From Streptomyces litmocidini (GTDB lineage: Bacteria > Actinomycetota > Actinomycetes > Streptomycetales > Streptomycetaceae), in contig NZ_BMTQ01000029.1 of NCBI RefSeq assembly GCF_014649755.1, positions 1-40,276 on the forward strand: a stretch of 40,276 nt of DNA. The letters are read 5' to 3'. A program made the position numbers and the translations under genes. Below, one piece after another: positions 1-7,749 of this stretch. A model generated the notes under the pieces. The model worked only from the letters and a program-made list of their open reading frames with translations, made no database searches and had not been told where the DNA came from. Within the stretch, counting starts at the first letter, position 1, and each line of letters opens with the position of its first letter.

Positions 1-60
1 CGGGCCGGCACGGGACGAGGACGAGGACCGCGGAGCGCGGACCGGCCGGGCCGGCACGGA

Positions 61-107
61 GCGAGGGCCGCCGCCGCGGGGAGGGGGTCCTCGGCGGCGG
101 TCCTCGC
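61..107 (-). terminator. hairpin downstream of the AfsR-like gene
   Basis: A 16-bp stem (61-76 with 92-107, one G-T position that would be a G-U wobble in RNA) encloses a 15-base loop. It lies about 30 bases past the stop codon of the minus-strand gene that ends at 140, where a factor-independent terminator would be expected. No clear T tract follows, which is usual in Streptomyces. The rest of 1-139 shows no gene; a short repeat (cgggccggcacgg) occurs near 1 and again near 48. Confidence 0.5.
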
Positions 108-139
108 CTTCGCGGCGGTCCGGGGCCGGCGGCGGGAGG

Positions 140-2206
140 TCACCGCTGGGCCAGGCTCGCCGCCGACGACGGGGGCTGGGCCGCGTCGCGCGGTACGGGG
201 ACGTGCGGGCGGGGCCGCGGCGTCGGCGCGCCGGCCGTCGCCGCGGCGAGATCGAGGGTGGCGAGGAGGAGGCGCAGGGCACGGTGGGCCTGCGGGGCGT
301 CGACCCGGGCTTCGAGGTCCGCCAGGGCGCGGCCCGCCCGGTGCCGGGCGCGGCCGGTGTGTCCGGAGCGGTGGTCGGCGAAGGCGCGGGCGTGGTGGGC
401 CAGCGCCGTGGCCCAGGCGTCGTCGGCGCAGTCGGGCTGCGCGAGTGCCCGGCGGGCGGTGCGGGCCGCCGCCGCGGGGGCGTGGTGGGCCTGGACCACG
501 GCCAGGGCGGCGAGGCTCACGGCGGGGGACGGGCCCCAGGGGGCGCCGCTGGGCGTGGTGTCCGCCGCCTGCCGGTAGTACCGGGCGGCCGTCACGGGGT
601 CCTGCCGCTGCCACGCCAGGGTTCCGTGCGCATGGGCGATGTGGCCGAGGAGGGCGTCGTCGCCGGCGAGCACGGCCGCGGGCCAGGCGAGGGAGAGCAG
701 GTGGTGCGCCGTGCGCGGGTCCCACGCCGCGCTGAGCCAGGCCGCGAGCCATCGGCCGCGTGCCGCGAGCGGGCTGTCGGCGGGCAGCCGGGGCAGCAGT
801 CCGTGCAGGTGGTCGCTGCCCTCCCGGGCGTGGTCGTGGACCGCCCACCAGAACCACAGGTGGAGCATGGTCTCCAGGGCCGTCTCGGCGTGGACGCTCC
901 CGTCGCCGGCGCGGTGCGCGAGGACCATCAGGTCGTCGTGCTCGTCCTGGACGGTCTGGAGCGCCTGTCGCTGCAGACCGGTGTTCCACAGGGTCTCGGC
1001 GACGGCCGCCACCCCGCGGAAGTGGACGGCGTGCCGGTCCCGCGTCACCGGCCGCTCGCCCGCCGCCGCGAGCCGTTCCGCGCCGAAGTCCCGGGCGGCC
1101 CGGGCCATGCGGTAGCGGGGCGGGCGCACCGCGCCCGCCTCCCCGAGCGTCTGGAGCACGCCCGTGGCGCTCAGCGTCGCCAGGGCGGGAGGCACCTCGT
1201 GCGGTGCGAGGTCGGAGCCCAGGCACACGAACACCGCCGCCGCCTCCGTGAAGGGTCCGGTGAAGACGCTGAGCCGGCGCCAGACCTTGCGCTGGGCCGG
1301 TTCGCACAGGGCGTGGACGGCCCCGACGGAGGTGCGCAGCGTGCGGTGCCGCAGCAGGAGGGGGTCCGGGTCGGACAGCCGGCACCGGCCGGTTTCGAGG
1401 TGGGCGGCCAGCTCCTCCATCGTCCACTCCCCCAGCCGGCCCGCGGCGAGTTCGAGTGCCAGGGGGACTCCTTCGAGGAGTCGGCACACCCGGGTCACGG
1501 TCGCCGGATCGGGTTCCCCGGTCCATCCGCGCTCCCGTGCGCGGGAGACGAGGAGTTCCGCGGCGGGGGACGCGCCCGGCCGGCCCGGTGCCGCCTCCAC
1601 GGGCAGGGGCGCCAGGCGGACCACCCGTTCGTCCCCGAGACCGAGCGGGCGCCGCGCGGTCACCAGGACGCGTACCGCCGGCCGGGCCATCAGCAGTGTC
1701 TGGACCAGGCCGATGCATTCGGTGTGGACGGGGTCGACGTCGTCCAGGAGGAGGAGCACCTCGTCCGCCGGGACGGGCCGAGCGGGCGCGGCGGGCTCCG
1801 CGGGTGCCGGGTCCCAGGAGAGACCGGGGCCGCCGGGGGCTCCGGCGACACCCCAGGGCAGGCCCGCGCCGCTGAGGGCCCGGGCGACCCGCGCGGTCAG
1901 CGCCCGGCGCCCGACGGGGATCCCGTCGTGCCAGCGCACCCGCACCACCGTCCGCGCGGTGTCGTCGGAGGGCGGCGCGAGGGCGGCCAGGGCCAGCCGG
2001 CTCTTGCCCGTCCCGGCCGCCCCGGTCACGGTGACCAGCCGGTGCCCGGACACGGCCGCCCGGAGCGCGGCGAGTTCCCCGTCCCGTCCGACCAGGGCGT
2101 GACCGTCCCGGAAGAGGTCCACGAACCGGGCGTCGTGGCCCTCGTCCCGATTCCACATCTCCGGCACCGCGCACCATCCAGATCTTCGCTCTCGCCATCG
2201 ACCCAC
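140..2206 (-). CDS. AfsR/LAL-like P-loop ATPase with helical repeat tail, no DNA-binding domain
   Basis: Predicted 688-aa STAND-type ATPase. After about 40 residues comes a Walker A motif (GAAGTGKSRLA) and later a Walker B stretch (VLLLLDDVDPV), followed by an NB-ARC-like region with LPLALELAAGRL-type text (here VPLALELAAGRLGEW), then an Ala/Arg/His-rich helical C-terminal half typical of the TPR-like tail of AfsR and LAL regulators. Neither an N-terminal SARP (winged helix plus BTAD) nor a C-terminal LuxR helix-turn-helix is visible, so DNA binding by this protein is not supported; it may act as a signalling ATPase through a partner. The start is uncertain: GTG at 2206 has no good ribosome site, and an internal ATG at 2158 (MWNRDEGHD) is possible. 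Monocistronic by layout, with a hairpin past its end. High third-position GC supports it as real. Confidence 0.8.
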   Translation of the reverse strand: MGRWRERRSGWCAVPEMWNRDEGHDARFVDLFRDGHALVGRDGELAALRAAVSGHRLVTVTGAAGTGKSRLALAALAPPSDDTARTVVRVRWHDGIPVGRRALTARVARALSGAGLPWGVAGAPGGPGLSWDPAPAEPAAPARPVPADEVLLLLDDVDPVHTECIGLVQTLLMARPAVRVLVTARRPLGLGDERVVRLAPLPVEAAPGRPGASPAAELLVSRARERGWTGEPDPATVTRVCRLLEGVPLALELAAGRLGEWTMEELAAHLETGRCRLSDPDPLLLRHRTLRTSVGAVHALCEPAQRKVWRRLSVFTGPFTEAAAVFVCLGSDLAPHEVPPALATLSATGVLQTLGEAGAVRPPRYRMARAARDFGAERLAAAGERPVTRDRHAVHFRGVAAVAETLWNTGLQRQALQTVQDEHDDLMVLAHRAGDGSVHAETALETMLHLWFWWAVHDHAREGSDHLHGLLPRLPADSPLAARGRWLAAWLSAAWDPRTAHHLLSLAWPAAVLAGDDALLGHIAHAHGTLAWQRQDPVTAARYYRQAADTTPSGAPWGPSPAVSLAALAVVQAHHAPAAAARTARRALAQPDCADDAWATALAHHARAFADHRSGHTGRARHRAGRALADLEARVDAPQAHRALRLLLATLDLAAATAGAPTPRPRPHVPVPRDAAQPPSSAASLAQR

Positions 2207-2681
2207 CGCGATCGGGAGTCGATACAGAACCCGCAGGTCCCGGATGCAGAACCGTCACTGCACCGGGCGTCACGGCAACCCCAACGCGCTCCCCCGTCCA
2301 CGGGTGGCGCGGAGGGAGGACGAACCACCCGTCACGACGAACGGGGGAACGCGTGACCGACGTGACGCCCCCCTCGCCCGTCACCCCGACCCACGGGTAC
2401 CGACGGCCCGACCCACGGGTCCCGACGACCCCGGCCCCGACTCCGGCCGGACACCTCACACCCACCGGAGATCCCACGCTCCACTCGGAGGCCTCACCCC
2501 CCGCCCGGAGGCCTCGCGCTCCGCCTGGCGGTCTCCCGCTCCGGGCGATCCGGACTCCGTTCCTCCACTGGCTTGAAAGCGATCTGCTTGCCACTCCTGG
2601 CAGTTGATGATCAGTTCAAGTAATCTTCGATCGCGCCGGGGGCGTCACGGGATGACCCGGGATCAGAACCTGGGGGTGCCA
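2207..2681. other. intergenic region with short direct repeats
   Basis: Between the divergent AfsR-like ATPase and terpene cyclase genes. No convincing coding frame. It holds an 18-bp direct repeat, gacccacgggtnccgacg, at 2388-2405 and 2410-2427 (one mismatch, 22-bp period), a repeated ggaggcctc near 2490-2515, and the dyad at 2572-2620 listed separately. It should contain promoters for both flanking genes, but I see no clean -35/-10 pair. Confidence 0.6.
2572..2620. promoter_or_regulatory. imperfect dyad upstream of the terpene cyclase
   Basis: A perfect core, tgcca-ctcc-tggca (2589-2602), is nested inside outer arms cttgaa (2572-2577) and ttcaag (2615-2620), with gatc placed in both halves. 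The whole element spans 49 bp, ends about 60 bp before the likely GTG start of the cyclase, and is unusually AT-rich for the window. It looks like an operator for a dimeric regulator or an RNA hairpin in the leader; no binding protein can be named. Confidence 0.4.
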
Positions 2682-3635
2682 GTGTCCAACGCCACCATGC
2701 TCGACCTGCCTTTTCCACCTCGCAGCAACCCGAACCAGGTATCCGTGGCGCAGCGCCACCGGGACTGGCTCCTCCGTCACGAGGGCCTTGCCGTCACCAT
2801 CGCCCTGCCGGCGTACGAGAAGTGGGACGTGCCCCGCCTCGCCGCGTTCACCAGCCCGGACTCCGCCGCCGACGACCTGGTCCTCGCCGCGGACCTGCTC
2901 GGCTTCTACTTCCTCTTCGACGACCGCTTCGACTCGGACCTCGGCCGGTCCCCGGCCCGAGTGGCCGAGATCTGCACCCGTCTGACGGGGCTTCTGCACG
3001 GGAACGGCCCCGAGCCCGGCGCCCGCACCGCCGTCGAGCAGGCCTTCGCCGACCTCTGGGAGCGCAGCGTGCGCGGCATGTCGCCCCGGTGGCTCGCCCG
3101 GTCCGCCTACAACTGGGAGTGGTACTTCGCCTGCCACCCCGCCGAGGCCGCCGGCCGGCTCACCGGGCGCCTGCCCGACCGGGAGACCTATCTGGCGCTC
3201 CGCCGGGGCACGGCCGCCATGGAGACCCTCTTCGACATGGTCGAGCGGCTCAACCGGTTCGAGCTGCCGCAGGAGGTGCTGCACCACCCGACCTTCCGCC
3301 GGATGCGTCAACTTGCCGCGGACATACCGTCGTTCACCAACGACGTGCACTCGTACGCGCAGGAACGCGCCCGCGGCGACGTCGCCAACATCGTGATGAT
3401 CGTCCGCGAGGAACTCGGCAGCACCCCCGCCGAGGCGGCCGTCGAAGTGATGCGCGAGGCGCAGGCCATGGTCGACCGCTTCGTGGAGCTGTCGACCGAA
3501 GTCCCCGAGATATGCGACCTCCTGGGGCTCTCCCCGGCCGCCCGGCAGGCGGCCCGTCGGTACGTGGACGGGCTCGCCGCCTGGATAGCCGGCTACCACC
3601 GCTGGGAGATCGACACGGGCCGCTACGCCCCCTGA
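2682..3635 (+). CDS. class I terpene cyclase (sesquiterpene-synthase type)
   Basis: A 317-aa class I terpene synthase that would ionise a prenyl diphosphate (probably farnesyl diphosphate) with three Mg ions and cyclise it in the cytoplasm. Visible hallmarks, numbered from the GTG start: the aspartate-rich motif DDRFD at 80-84, the NSE triad NDVHSYAQE (Asn220, Ser224, Glu228), and a C-terminal Arg-Tyr pair (314-315) typical of bacterial enzymes. The N-terminus carries the FPPRSNP-type segment common to the family. GTG at 2682 is preferred because a GGGGG site lies just before it and the family usually starts near here; the frame is open upstream to 2604 (343 aa, including an ATG at 2652). Length is close to the usual 310-360 aa. 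No prenyltransferase or P450 is adjacent, so the product is not predictable from context. Confidence 0.9.
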   Translation: MSNATMLDLPFPPRSNPNQVSVAQRHRDWLLRHEGLAVTIALPAYEKWDVPRLAAFTSPDSAADDLVLAADLLGFYFLFDDRFDSDLGRSPARVAEICTRLTGLLHGNGPEPGARTAVEQAFADLWERSVRGMSPRWLARSAYNWEWYFACHPAEAAGRLTGRLPDRETYLALRRGTAAMETLFDMVERLNRFELPQEVLHHPTFRRMRQLAADIPSFTNDVHSYAQERARGDVANIVMIVREELGSTPAEAAVEVMREAQAMVDRFVELSTEVPEICDLLGLSPAARQAARRYVDGLAAWIAGYHRWEIDTGRYAP

Positions 3636-3680
3636 GCCCCCTCCCTCCCGCACTCGCCCCTCCCGCACTCGTACTCGTAC

Positions 3681-4064
3681 TCAGGGAATGAGGACGACCT
3701 TGCCGAGGTTGCGCCGGGACTCGACGAGTTCGTGGGCGCGCGCCGCTTCGGCGAGCGGGATCTCGGCGGAGACGCGGGGGCGGAGCGTGCGGTCGCGGTG
3801 GAGTTCCCACAGTTCGTCGAGCCACCGCGCGTACACCTCGGGCTCACCCCGGGCGATGGCTGCCACCTGGAAGCCGATGACCGAAGCCCCCCGGACCAGC
3901 AGTTCGTACGCGTCGATCGTGCCGCCGCCCGAGCTGAAGGCGACCAGACGGCCACCGGGCGCGAGGGCCCGCACCGCGGGGCCGAGGAGCTCTCCGCCGA
4001 CCCCGTCGAGGACGACGTCGACGGGATCGCCCCGGCCCCCGCGCCCCGGCCCGAAGGGCGGCCC
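3681..4064 (-). pseudogene. C-terminal stump of a zinc-free MDR quinone oxidoreductase
   Basis: Reading from about 4028 down to the TGA at 3681 the frame encodes the last third of an MDR-family NADPH:quinone reductase: PVDVVLDGVGGELLGPAV, then ALAPGGRLVAFSSGGG, and a C-terminal LAEAARAHELVESRRNLGKV close to the family consensus. The catalytic GroES-like domain and the dinucleotide Gly motif are absent (about 120 residues against roughly 320). The stretch starts directly behind the TAG stop (4065-4067) of the TetR gene and in the same frame, so it is best read as a deletion remnant whose 5' part was replaced by or fused to the regulator. A product from the internal GTG at 3974 (97 aa) is possible but would lack the active site. 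A complete MDR gene sits 1.2 kb away on the other strand. Confidence 0.75.
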
Positions 4065-4637
4065 CTACGCGAGGCCGGCGTCGATGACGTGCTCGGCCAG
4101 GGCGCGGGCCGCGGCGGCGGGCTCGACGTCGGGCCGGGTCGCGCCGGCGGCGAGGAGGCCGTCGACGAGGATGAGCAGCTGATCGGCGGCGAAGTCGGGC
4201 CGCGCGTGCCCGAGGGCGGCGAACTCGTCCGCGAACAGGCCCCGGAGGGTGCGCCGGTACTCCCTGGTGACCTCGTGGCCGGGGTGCTCCGGGTCCGTGA
4301 GCGCGAGGTCAGCGGCGAGGTAGCGGCAGCCGTGGAAGTCGGGGTCGGCGGCGATGCCGCCGAGCCGGTCGACGACCGCGAGGAGGCGGGCCCGGGGGTC
4401 GTCCCCCGCGGCGTCCATGGTGGCGCGGTACCGCTCCACGTCCTCGGCGGTGCTGCGGCGCAGCACCTCGGCGACGAGACCGTCCTTGCCGCCGAAGTGC
4501 TCGTACAGCGAGCGGCGGGCGACACCCGCCTCCTTGAGCAGGGCGTCCACCCCGATGCCGACGCCCTGACGGTAGGTCAACTCCTGCGCCGCGAGGATGA
4601 GTCGCTCGCGGGGGCCCGGCTTCACGGAAGTGCTCAT
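4065..4637 (-). CDS. TetR-family transcriptional repressor
   Basis: A 190-aa TetR regulator. The N-terminal helix-turn-helix is clear: ILAAQELTYRQGVGIGVDAL followed by LLKEAGVARRSLYEHFGGKD, the classic TetR recognition helix ending in YxHFxxKDxL. The C-terminal ligand-binding half resembles TetR_C members that control oxidoreductase or SnoaL-type genes. ATG 4637 (MSTSVKPG) is chosen; a GTG six codons upstream (4655) is the alternative. It is divergent from the SnoaL-like gene at 4729, and the 91-bp gap holds two overlapping palindromes that are very likely its operators, so it should repress itself and the divergent gene pair. Its stop codon TAG is followed in frame by a truncated quinone reductase. 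Confidence 0.92.
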   Translation of the reverse strand: MSTSVKPGPRERLILAAQELTYRQGVGIGVDALLKEAGVARRSLYEHFGGKDGLVAEVLRRSTAEDVERYRATMDAAGDDPRARLLAVVDRLGGIAADPDFHGCRYLAADLALTDPEHPGHEVTREYRRTLRGLFADEFAALGHARPDFAADQLLILVDGLLAAGATRPDVEPAAAARALAEHVIDAGLA

Positions 4638-4655
4638 GGGGCGATTCTGCAGCAC

Positions 4656-4684
4656 TTGACGTGGTAGATCAACCGGTCTATCTA
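4656..4684 (+). promoter_or_regulatory. probable promoter of the SnoaL-MDR pair
   Basis: TTGACG (4656-4661) and TATCTA (4679-4684) are separated by 17 bp, a good vegetative-type promoter for the plus strand. The -10 lies inside the first palindrome, so a bound TetR would block it. Predicted transcription start near 4691, followed by a GAGGAGG ribosome site just before the ATG at 4729. Confidence 0.45.
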
Positions 4685-4709
4685 TAGACCTCGTAGACCG
4701 AACGGTCTA
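4675..4709. promoter_or_regulatory. two TetR-type operator palindromes
   Basis: ggtcta-tcta-tagacc at 4675-4690 and tagaccg-aa-cggtcta at 4694-4709, both perfect inverted repeats sharing the same half-site; cggtctatct also occurs as a direct repeat (4674-4683, 4703-4712). Position between the divergent TetR and SnoaL-like genes, overlapping the predicted -10 and start site, fits autoregulated repression. Confidence 0.75.
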
Positions 4710-4728
4710 TCTCTTTCGAGGAGGCGTC

Positions 4729-5124
4729 ATGCCCGTGCGCACCACCGCCGAAGTCATCGCCCGTTTCAACCGCGCCTTCACCGACCGCGAGGCCGGCCTC
4801 CTGGCCGATCTGGTCGCCGAGGACTGCGTCATGGAGAGCGTCCGGCCCGCGCCGCGCGGGGAGCGCGTCGCCGGGCGCGAAGCCTGTACGGCGTGGTGGA
4901 CCGCCCTCGTCGACGACGACACCGCGCGGTTCACCCCGCAGGAGGTCGTCGTGGCCGGCGACCGCGCGACGATCGTGTGGACCCACCGCTTCGGCGACGG
5001 GCCCGACCAGTGGGTGCAGGGCGTCAACGTGATGCGCGTGACGGACGGCCGGATCGTCGAGGCGCTCGGCTTCAGCAAGACCGCCGGAGAGGTCCCCCCG
5101 GCCGCCGGGTCCGAGGCCGCATGA
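4729..5124 (+). CDS. SnoaL-like / NTF2-fold small protein
   Basis: A 131-aa protein of the SnoaL-like NTF2 fold: an N-terminal helical part (EVIARFNRAFTDREAGLLAD), then LVAEDCVMESV, a GREACTAWW helix, and a final strand pair ending in MRVTDGRIVEALGF. Members are cyclases, isomerases or small-ligand binding proteins; no substrate can be read from this sequence. The ATG has a strong GAGGAGG site at the right distance. Its TGA overlaps an ATG (ATGA at 5121-5124) that opens the frame of the following MDR gene, and the divergent TetR with shared operators suggests the two are one inducible unit for handling a small, perhaps reactive, compound. Confidence 0.8.
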   Translation: MPVRTTAEVIARFNRAFTDREAGLLADLVAEDCVMESVRPAPRGERVAGREACTAWWTALVDDDTARFTPQEVVVAGDRATIVWTHRFGDGPDQWVQGVNVMRVTDGRIVEALGFSKTAGEVPPAAGSEAA

Positions 5125-5137
5125 GGCCCGTACCGGG

Positions 5138-5209
5138 CCGCCCGGCCCCCACCACGGTCGGCCGCCCGGCCCCCACCACGATCAGCCGTCCGGCCCCCGC
5201 CGCACCCAC
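5138..5209. repeat. three 24-bp tandem repeats
   Basis: Unit ccgcccggcccccaccacgg followed by tcgg: copy 1 at 5138-5161, copy 2 at 5162-5185 (two changes), copy 3 at 5186-5209 (diverged). The period is a multiple of three, so the frame that enters the MDR gene stays open through it and would read (G/S)RPAPTT repeats. Confidence 0.8.
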
Positions 5210-5276
5210 CCGCCTCCCCCGCGTCACCGTCACCCACGGCACCCACGCCGCCCGCGCCTCACGAAGGGCACGCCCC

Positions 5277-6287
5277 ATGCGGAGCTATCACCTGTCGCAC
5301 AGCGGGGCCGGACTCTCCGGCCTCACCGTCCGCGAGCACGACGTCCCCACGCCCGGCCCCGGCCAGGCCCTGGTGGAGGTGCGCGCGACCTCCCTGAGCT
5401 TCCGCGAGCTCATGGTGCTCGACGGGACCTACGTCCTCCCGGTCGAGCCGGACGTCGTCCCCCTCTCCGACGGGGCCGGCGAGGTGGTCGCGGTCGGCCC
5501 GGACACCGATTCGGTACGCGTCGGGGACCGCGTCGCCGCCACGCTCTTCCCGTCCTGGCAGGACGGCCCCTTCGCCGTCGAGCACCTCGCACAGCGCGGC
5601 GGCTCCTTCGACGGCATGCTCACCGAGTACGCCGTGGTCGACGCGGACTCGCTCGTGACCGTGCCCGCGCACCTGACCTACGCGGAGGCCGCCACCCTGC
5701 CCTGCGTGGCGGTCACGGCGTGGAACGCGCTGACCGGCGACGGAGCGGGGGTCCGTCCCGGCGACACCGTCGTCGTGCAGGGCTCCGGCGGCGTCTCCCT
5801 CTTCGCGCTCCGGTTCGCCAAGGCGCTCGGCGCGCGCGTGATCGCCACGACCGGCGGCCCCGCCAAGGTCGCGCGGCTGCGCGAGCTCGGCGCCGACGCG
5901 GTCATCGACTACGCGGCCGGACCCGACTGGCCCGGCACGGTCCGCTCCCTCACCGGAGGGCGGGGCGCCGACCGCATCGTCGACGTCGCCGGGCTCCTCC
6001 ACGAGTCCGTCCGCGCCATCGCCCTGTCGGGCACCATCGCGTGCGTCGGCTTCACGGGCCGGACCGCCCCGCCGCTCGACCCGTACGCCCTGTTCGCCTC
6101 CGGCGCCACCCTCCGCAGCGTGGCGGTCGGCAGCCGCGCCCAGTTCACCGACATGAACGCCCTGATCGAGGCGCACGGGCTGCGGCCGGTGATCGACCGC
6201 GTCTTCCCCTTCGACGAGGCCGTCGACGCCTACCGCCACTACGCCGGCGGCACGGCCTTCGGCAAGGTGGTCATCAGCCACTCCTGA
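5277..6287 (+). CDS. zinc-free MDR alcohol dehydrogenase / quinone oxidoreductase
   Basis: A 336-aa NAD(P)H-dependent medium-chain reductase. The GroES-like domain (about 25-110) shows PGPGQALVEVRATSLSFREL and PLSDGAGEVVAVG; the Rossmann part has DTVVVQGSGGVSLFALRFAK (the Gly-rich nucleotide loop), then GARVIATTGG and LGADAVIDY. The usual zinc-ligand cysteine cluster is absent, as in the quinone-reductase branch. ATG 5277 has an AAGGG site and matches the normal family start (MRSYHL). The frame is however open back to an ATG at 5121 that overlaps the SnoaL-like stop codon; that start would add 52 low-complexity residues made by the tandem repeats. Probably cotranscribed with the SnoaL-like gene and repressed by the divergent TetR. 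Substrate unknown. Confidence 0.92.
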   Translation: MRSYHLSHSGAGLSGLTVREHDVPTPGPGQALVEVRATSLSFRELMVLDGTYVLPVEPDVVPLSDGAGEVVAVGPDTDSVRVGDRVAATLFPSWQDGPFAVEHLAQRGGSFDGMLTEYAVVDADSLVTVPAHLTYAEAATLPCVAVTAWNALTGDGAGVRPGDTVVVQGSGGVSLFALRFAKALGARVIATTGGPAKVARLRELGADAVIDYAAGPDWPGTVRSLTGGRGADRIVDVAGLLHESVRAIALSGTIACVGFTGRTAPPLDPYALFASGATLRSVAVGSRAQFTDMNALIEAHGLRPVIDRVFPFDEAVDAYRHYAGGTAFGKVVISHS

Positions 6288-6309
6288 CCCCGGCGCCGCA
6301 CCCCGGCGT

Positions 6310-7101
6310 TCATCGGTCCCAGTACTGGGCGAGCGCCCCCTCGCGGTACGCAGCGGGGCTCACGCTCAGGTCCCCGGCGAACGGGCGGTCGAGGACGAAG
6401 ACCAGGAGCAGGCTGAAGCCGATGAGGCCGGCGACGGAGGCGACGAAGAGGAGCTGGATGCGGAGCTTGCGCATGCCGTAGAGGAAGGTGAGCGGAACGA
6501 GGACGATCGCGCCGCCGAAGGCCAGGACCTGGAGCAGGGGCGGGAGTTCCTGCTCGGCCATGTTGAGGCGGGCGCGGCGCTGGGCGGCGACGTCGTTGAG
6601 GTGGCCGACGGCCTGCTCGTAGAAGACCTCTTCGCGCGGGGAGGCCGGGTCGTACGCCTGGAGGACGTCGAAGGCGGTCCGGAGGTGCGTCTCCGTGGCC
6701 CCGTAGCTCGGTTCTCCGGCGCGCATGCGGGGCCACTGGTCCTCGACGACCGCGTGGACGTAGCCGCTGAGGGCCGCGTCGAGGTCGGCGCGGACGACGG
6801 GCGGGAAGGCGGCGGCGTCGCGGGCGATGAGGGCGGTGTCGGTGGCCTCGCTGGCGACGATGGTCTGGGTGCTGTCCAGCTGGGTCCAGAGGGTGACGAT
6901 GACGAAGGCGAGGATGATCCCGTAGATCGCGCCGAACATCCCCAGCGTCACTCCGACCATGTCGTTGTGCTCCCCCCGGGCCAGCGACGGATACCTGCGG
7001 CGGAGCAGCACGCTGCCGGCCACGGCGAGGACGACGGTCCCGCCGACGGTGACCACGGCGAGGGTGAAGGTGCTGAAGTGGTTGAGGAGCCAGAGCGACA
7101 T
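6310..7101 (-). CDS. DUF4239 (bestrophin-like) membrane protein
   Basis: A 263-aa membrane protein. Two hydrophobic segments near the N-terminus (about 10-32, VVTVGGTVVLAVAGSVLL; about 50-70, FGAIYGIILAFVIVTLW), a soluble middle region with TIVASEATDTALIARDA, and two segments near the C-terminus (LAFGGAIVLVPLTFLYG and LLFVASVAGLIGFSLLLVFV). This pattern and the short ADLDAALSGYVHAVV stretch match the DUF4239 family, of unknown function, sometimes compared to bestrophin channels. Start ATG 7101. It converges with the MDR gene (22-base gap) and is probably a single gene. Confidence 0.85.
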   Translation of the reverse strand: MSLWLLNHFSTFTLAVVTVGGTVVLAVAGSVLLRRRYPSLARGEHNDMVGVTLGMFGAIYGIILAFVIVTLWTQLDSTQTIVASEATDTALIARDAAAFPPVVRADLDAALSGYVHAVVEDQWPRMRAGEPSYGATETHLRTAFDVLQAYDPASPREEVFYEQAVGHLNDVAAQRRARLNMAEQELPPLLQVLAFGGAIVLVPLTFLYGMRKLRIQLLFVASVAGLIGFSLLLVFVLDRPFAGDLSVSPAAYREGALAQYWDR

Positions 7102-7749
7102 GTGCGGGGAGTCTAGGCGCGGCGCGCGGTCGCTCCTGACCCCCGGGGGCCATCGGGGCGAATGATCACTCGCCCGTGTCGGCGATGGAACACGCTGTCG
7201 CTACAAGGGCTCCGTACGGGGGACTTCGCGCCCCCGGGAGCCCGCCCGCGACCGACGCGCAGCGGGCGGCCGATCCGGTGCCGGAGGATGTTCCGCGAAG
7301 CTTCCCCCGCCTCGTAGAGGTTCGGCGACGTGAAGCACGTTCACGCAGGAATCCATGGTCGGGTCTGCGACAACCGCCCGTGCACTCCGCGCGCGCCGGC
7401 CCCGCCGTCAACGGGTCGACCGTGCAGACGCCCTCGTTCGGATCCACCGGCACCTGCCCCACGGGGAGGACGCCGACGGCTTCGCCGCGAAGCTCACCGT
7501 CGGCGCGGGGAACGTGTTCCGCCGCGCCGTCTCCCACCACGACACCGACGACGGCCGGGACCTCTGCACCAAGCCCGGCACCGGCCCCCTCTGAGCCCTG
7601 AGCCGGCCCTCCACCTCGGACGGCCGCCCCGTCGTGGCGTTCGGAGCCCGTGCGGTCACCTGGTGGGCCCCGTGGAACGAACCAGCGACACGGGACGGGG
7701 GCGCCCGGGGCGGAGGGGACATCCGGGGGCGAACAGCCCTCCCCGGGCC
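7102..7749. other. 648-bp stretch without a convincing gene
   Basis: Between two minus-strand genes. Several overlapping frames are open on both strands. The best is a plus-strand frame at 7355-7594 (79 aa) whose last 55 codons have G or C at nearly every third position and end at TGA 7592-7594, but it matches no family I know and the opposite strand is equally GC-biased there. It may be the tail of a decayed gene. The 5' part (7102-7165) should hold the DUF4239 promoter. Confidence 0.4.

Noticed and set aside
2353..2607. Small frame upstream of the terpene cyclase
   Set aside because: Pro/Thr-rich translation caused by short direct repeats, no ribosome site and no homology.
3623..4525. A 300-codon minus frame across TetR and the MDR stump
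   Set aside because: Ser/Arg/Pro-rich shadow; TetR and MDR motifs lie in another frame.
7355..7594. A 79-aa plus-strand frame with GC-rich third positions
   Set aside because: No family match, no ribosome site, and the opposite strand is equally biased; mentioned only as possible decay.
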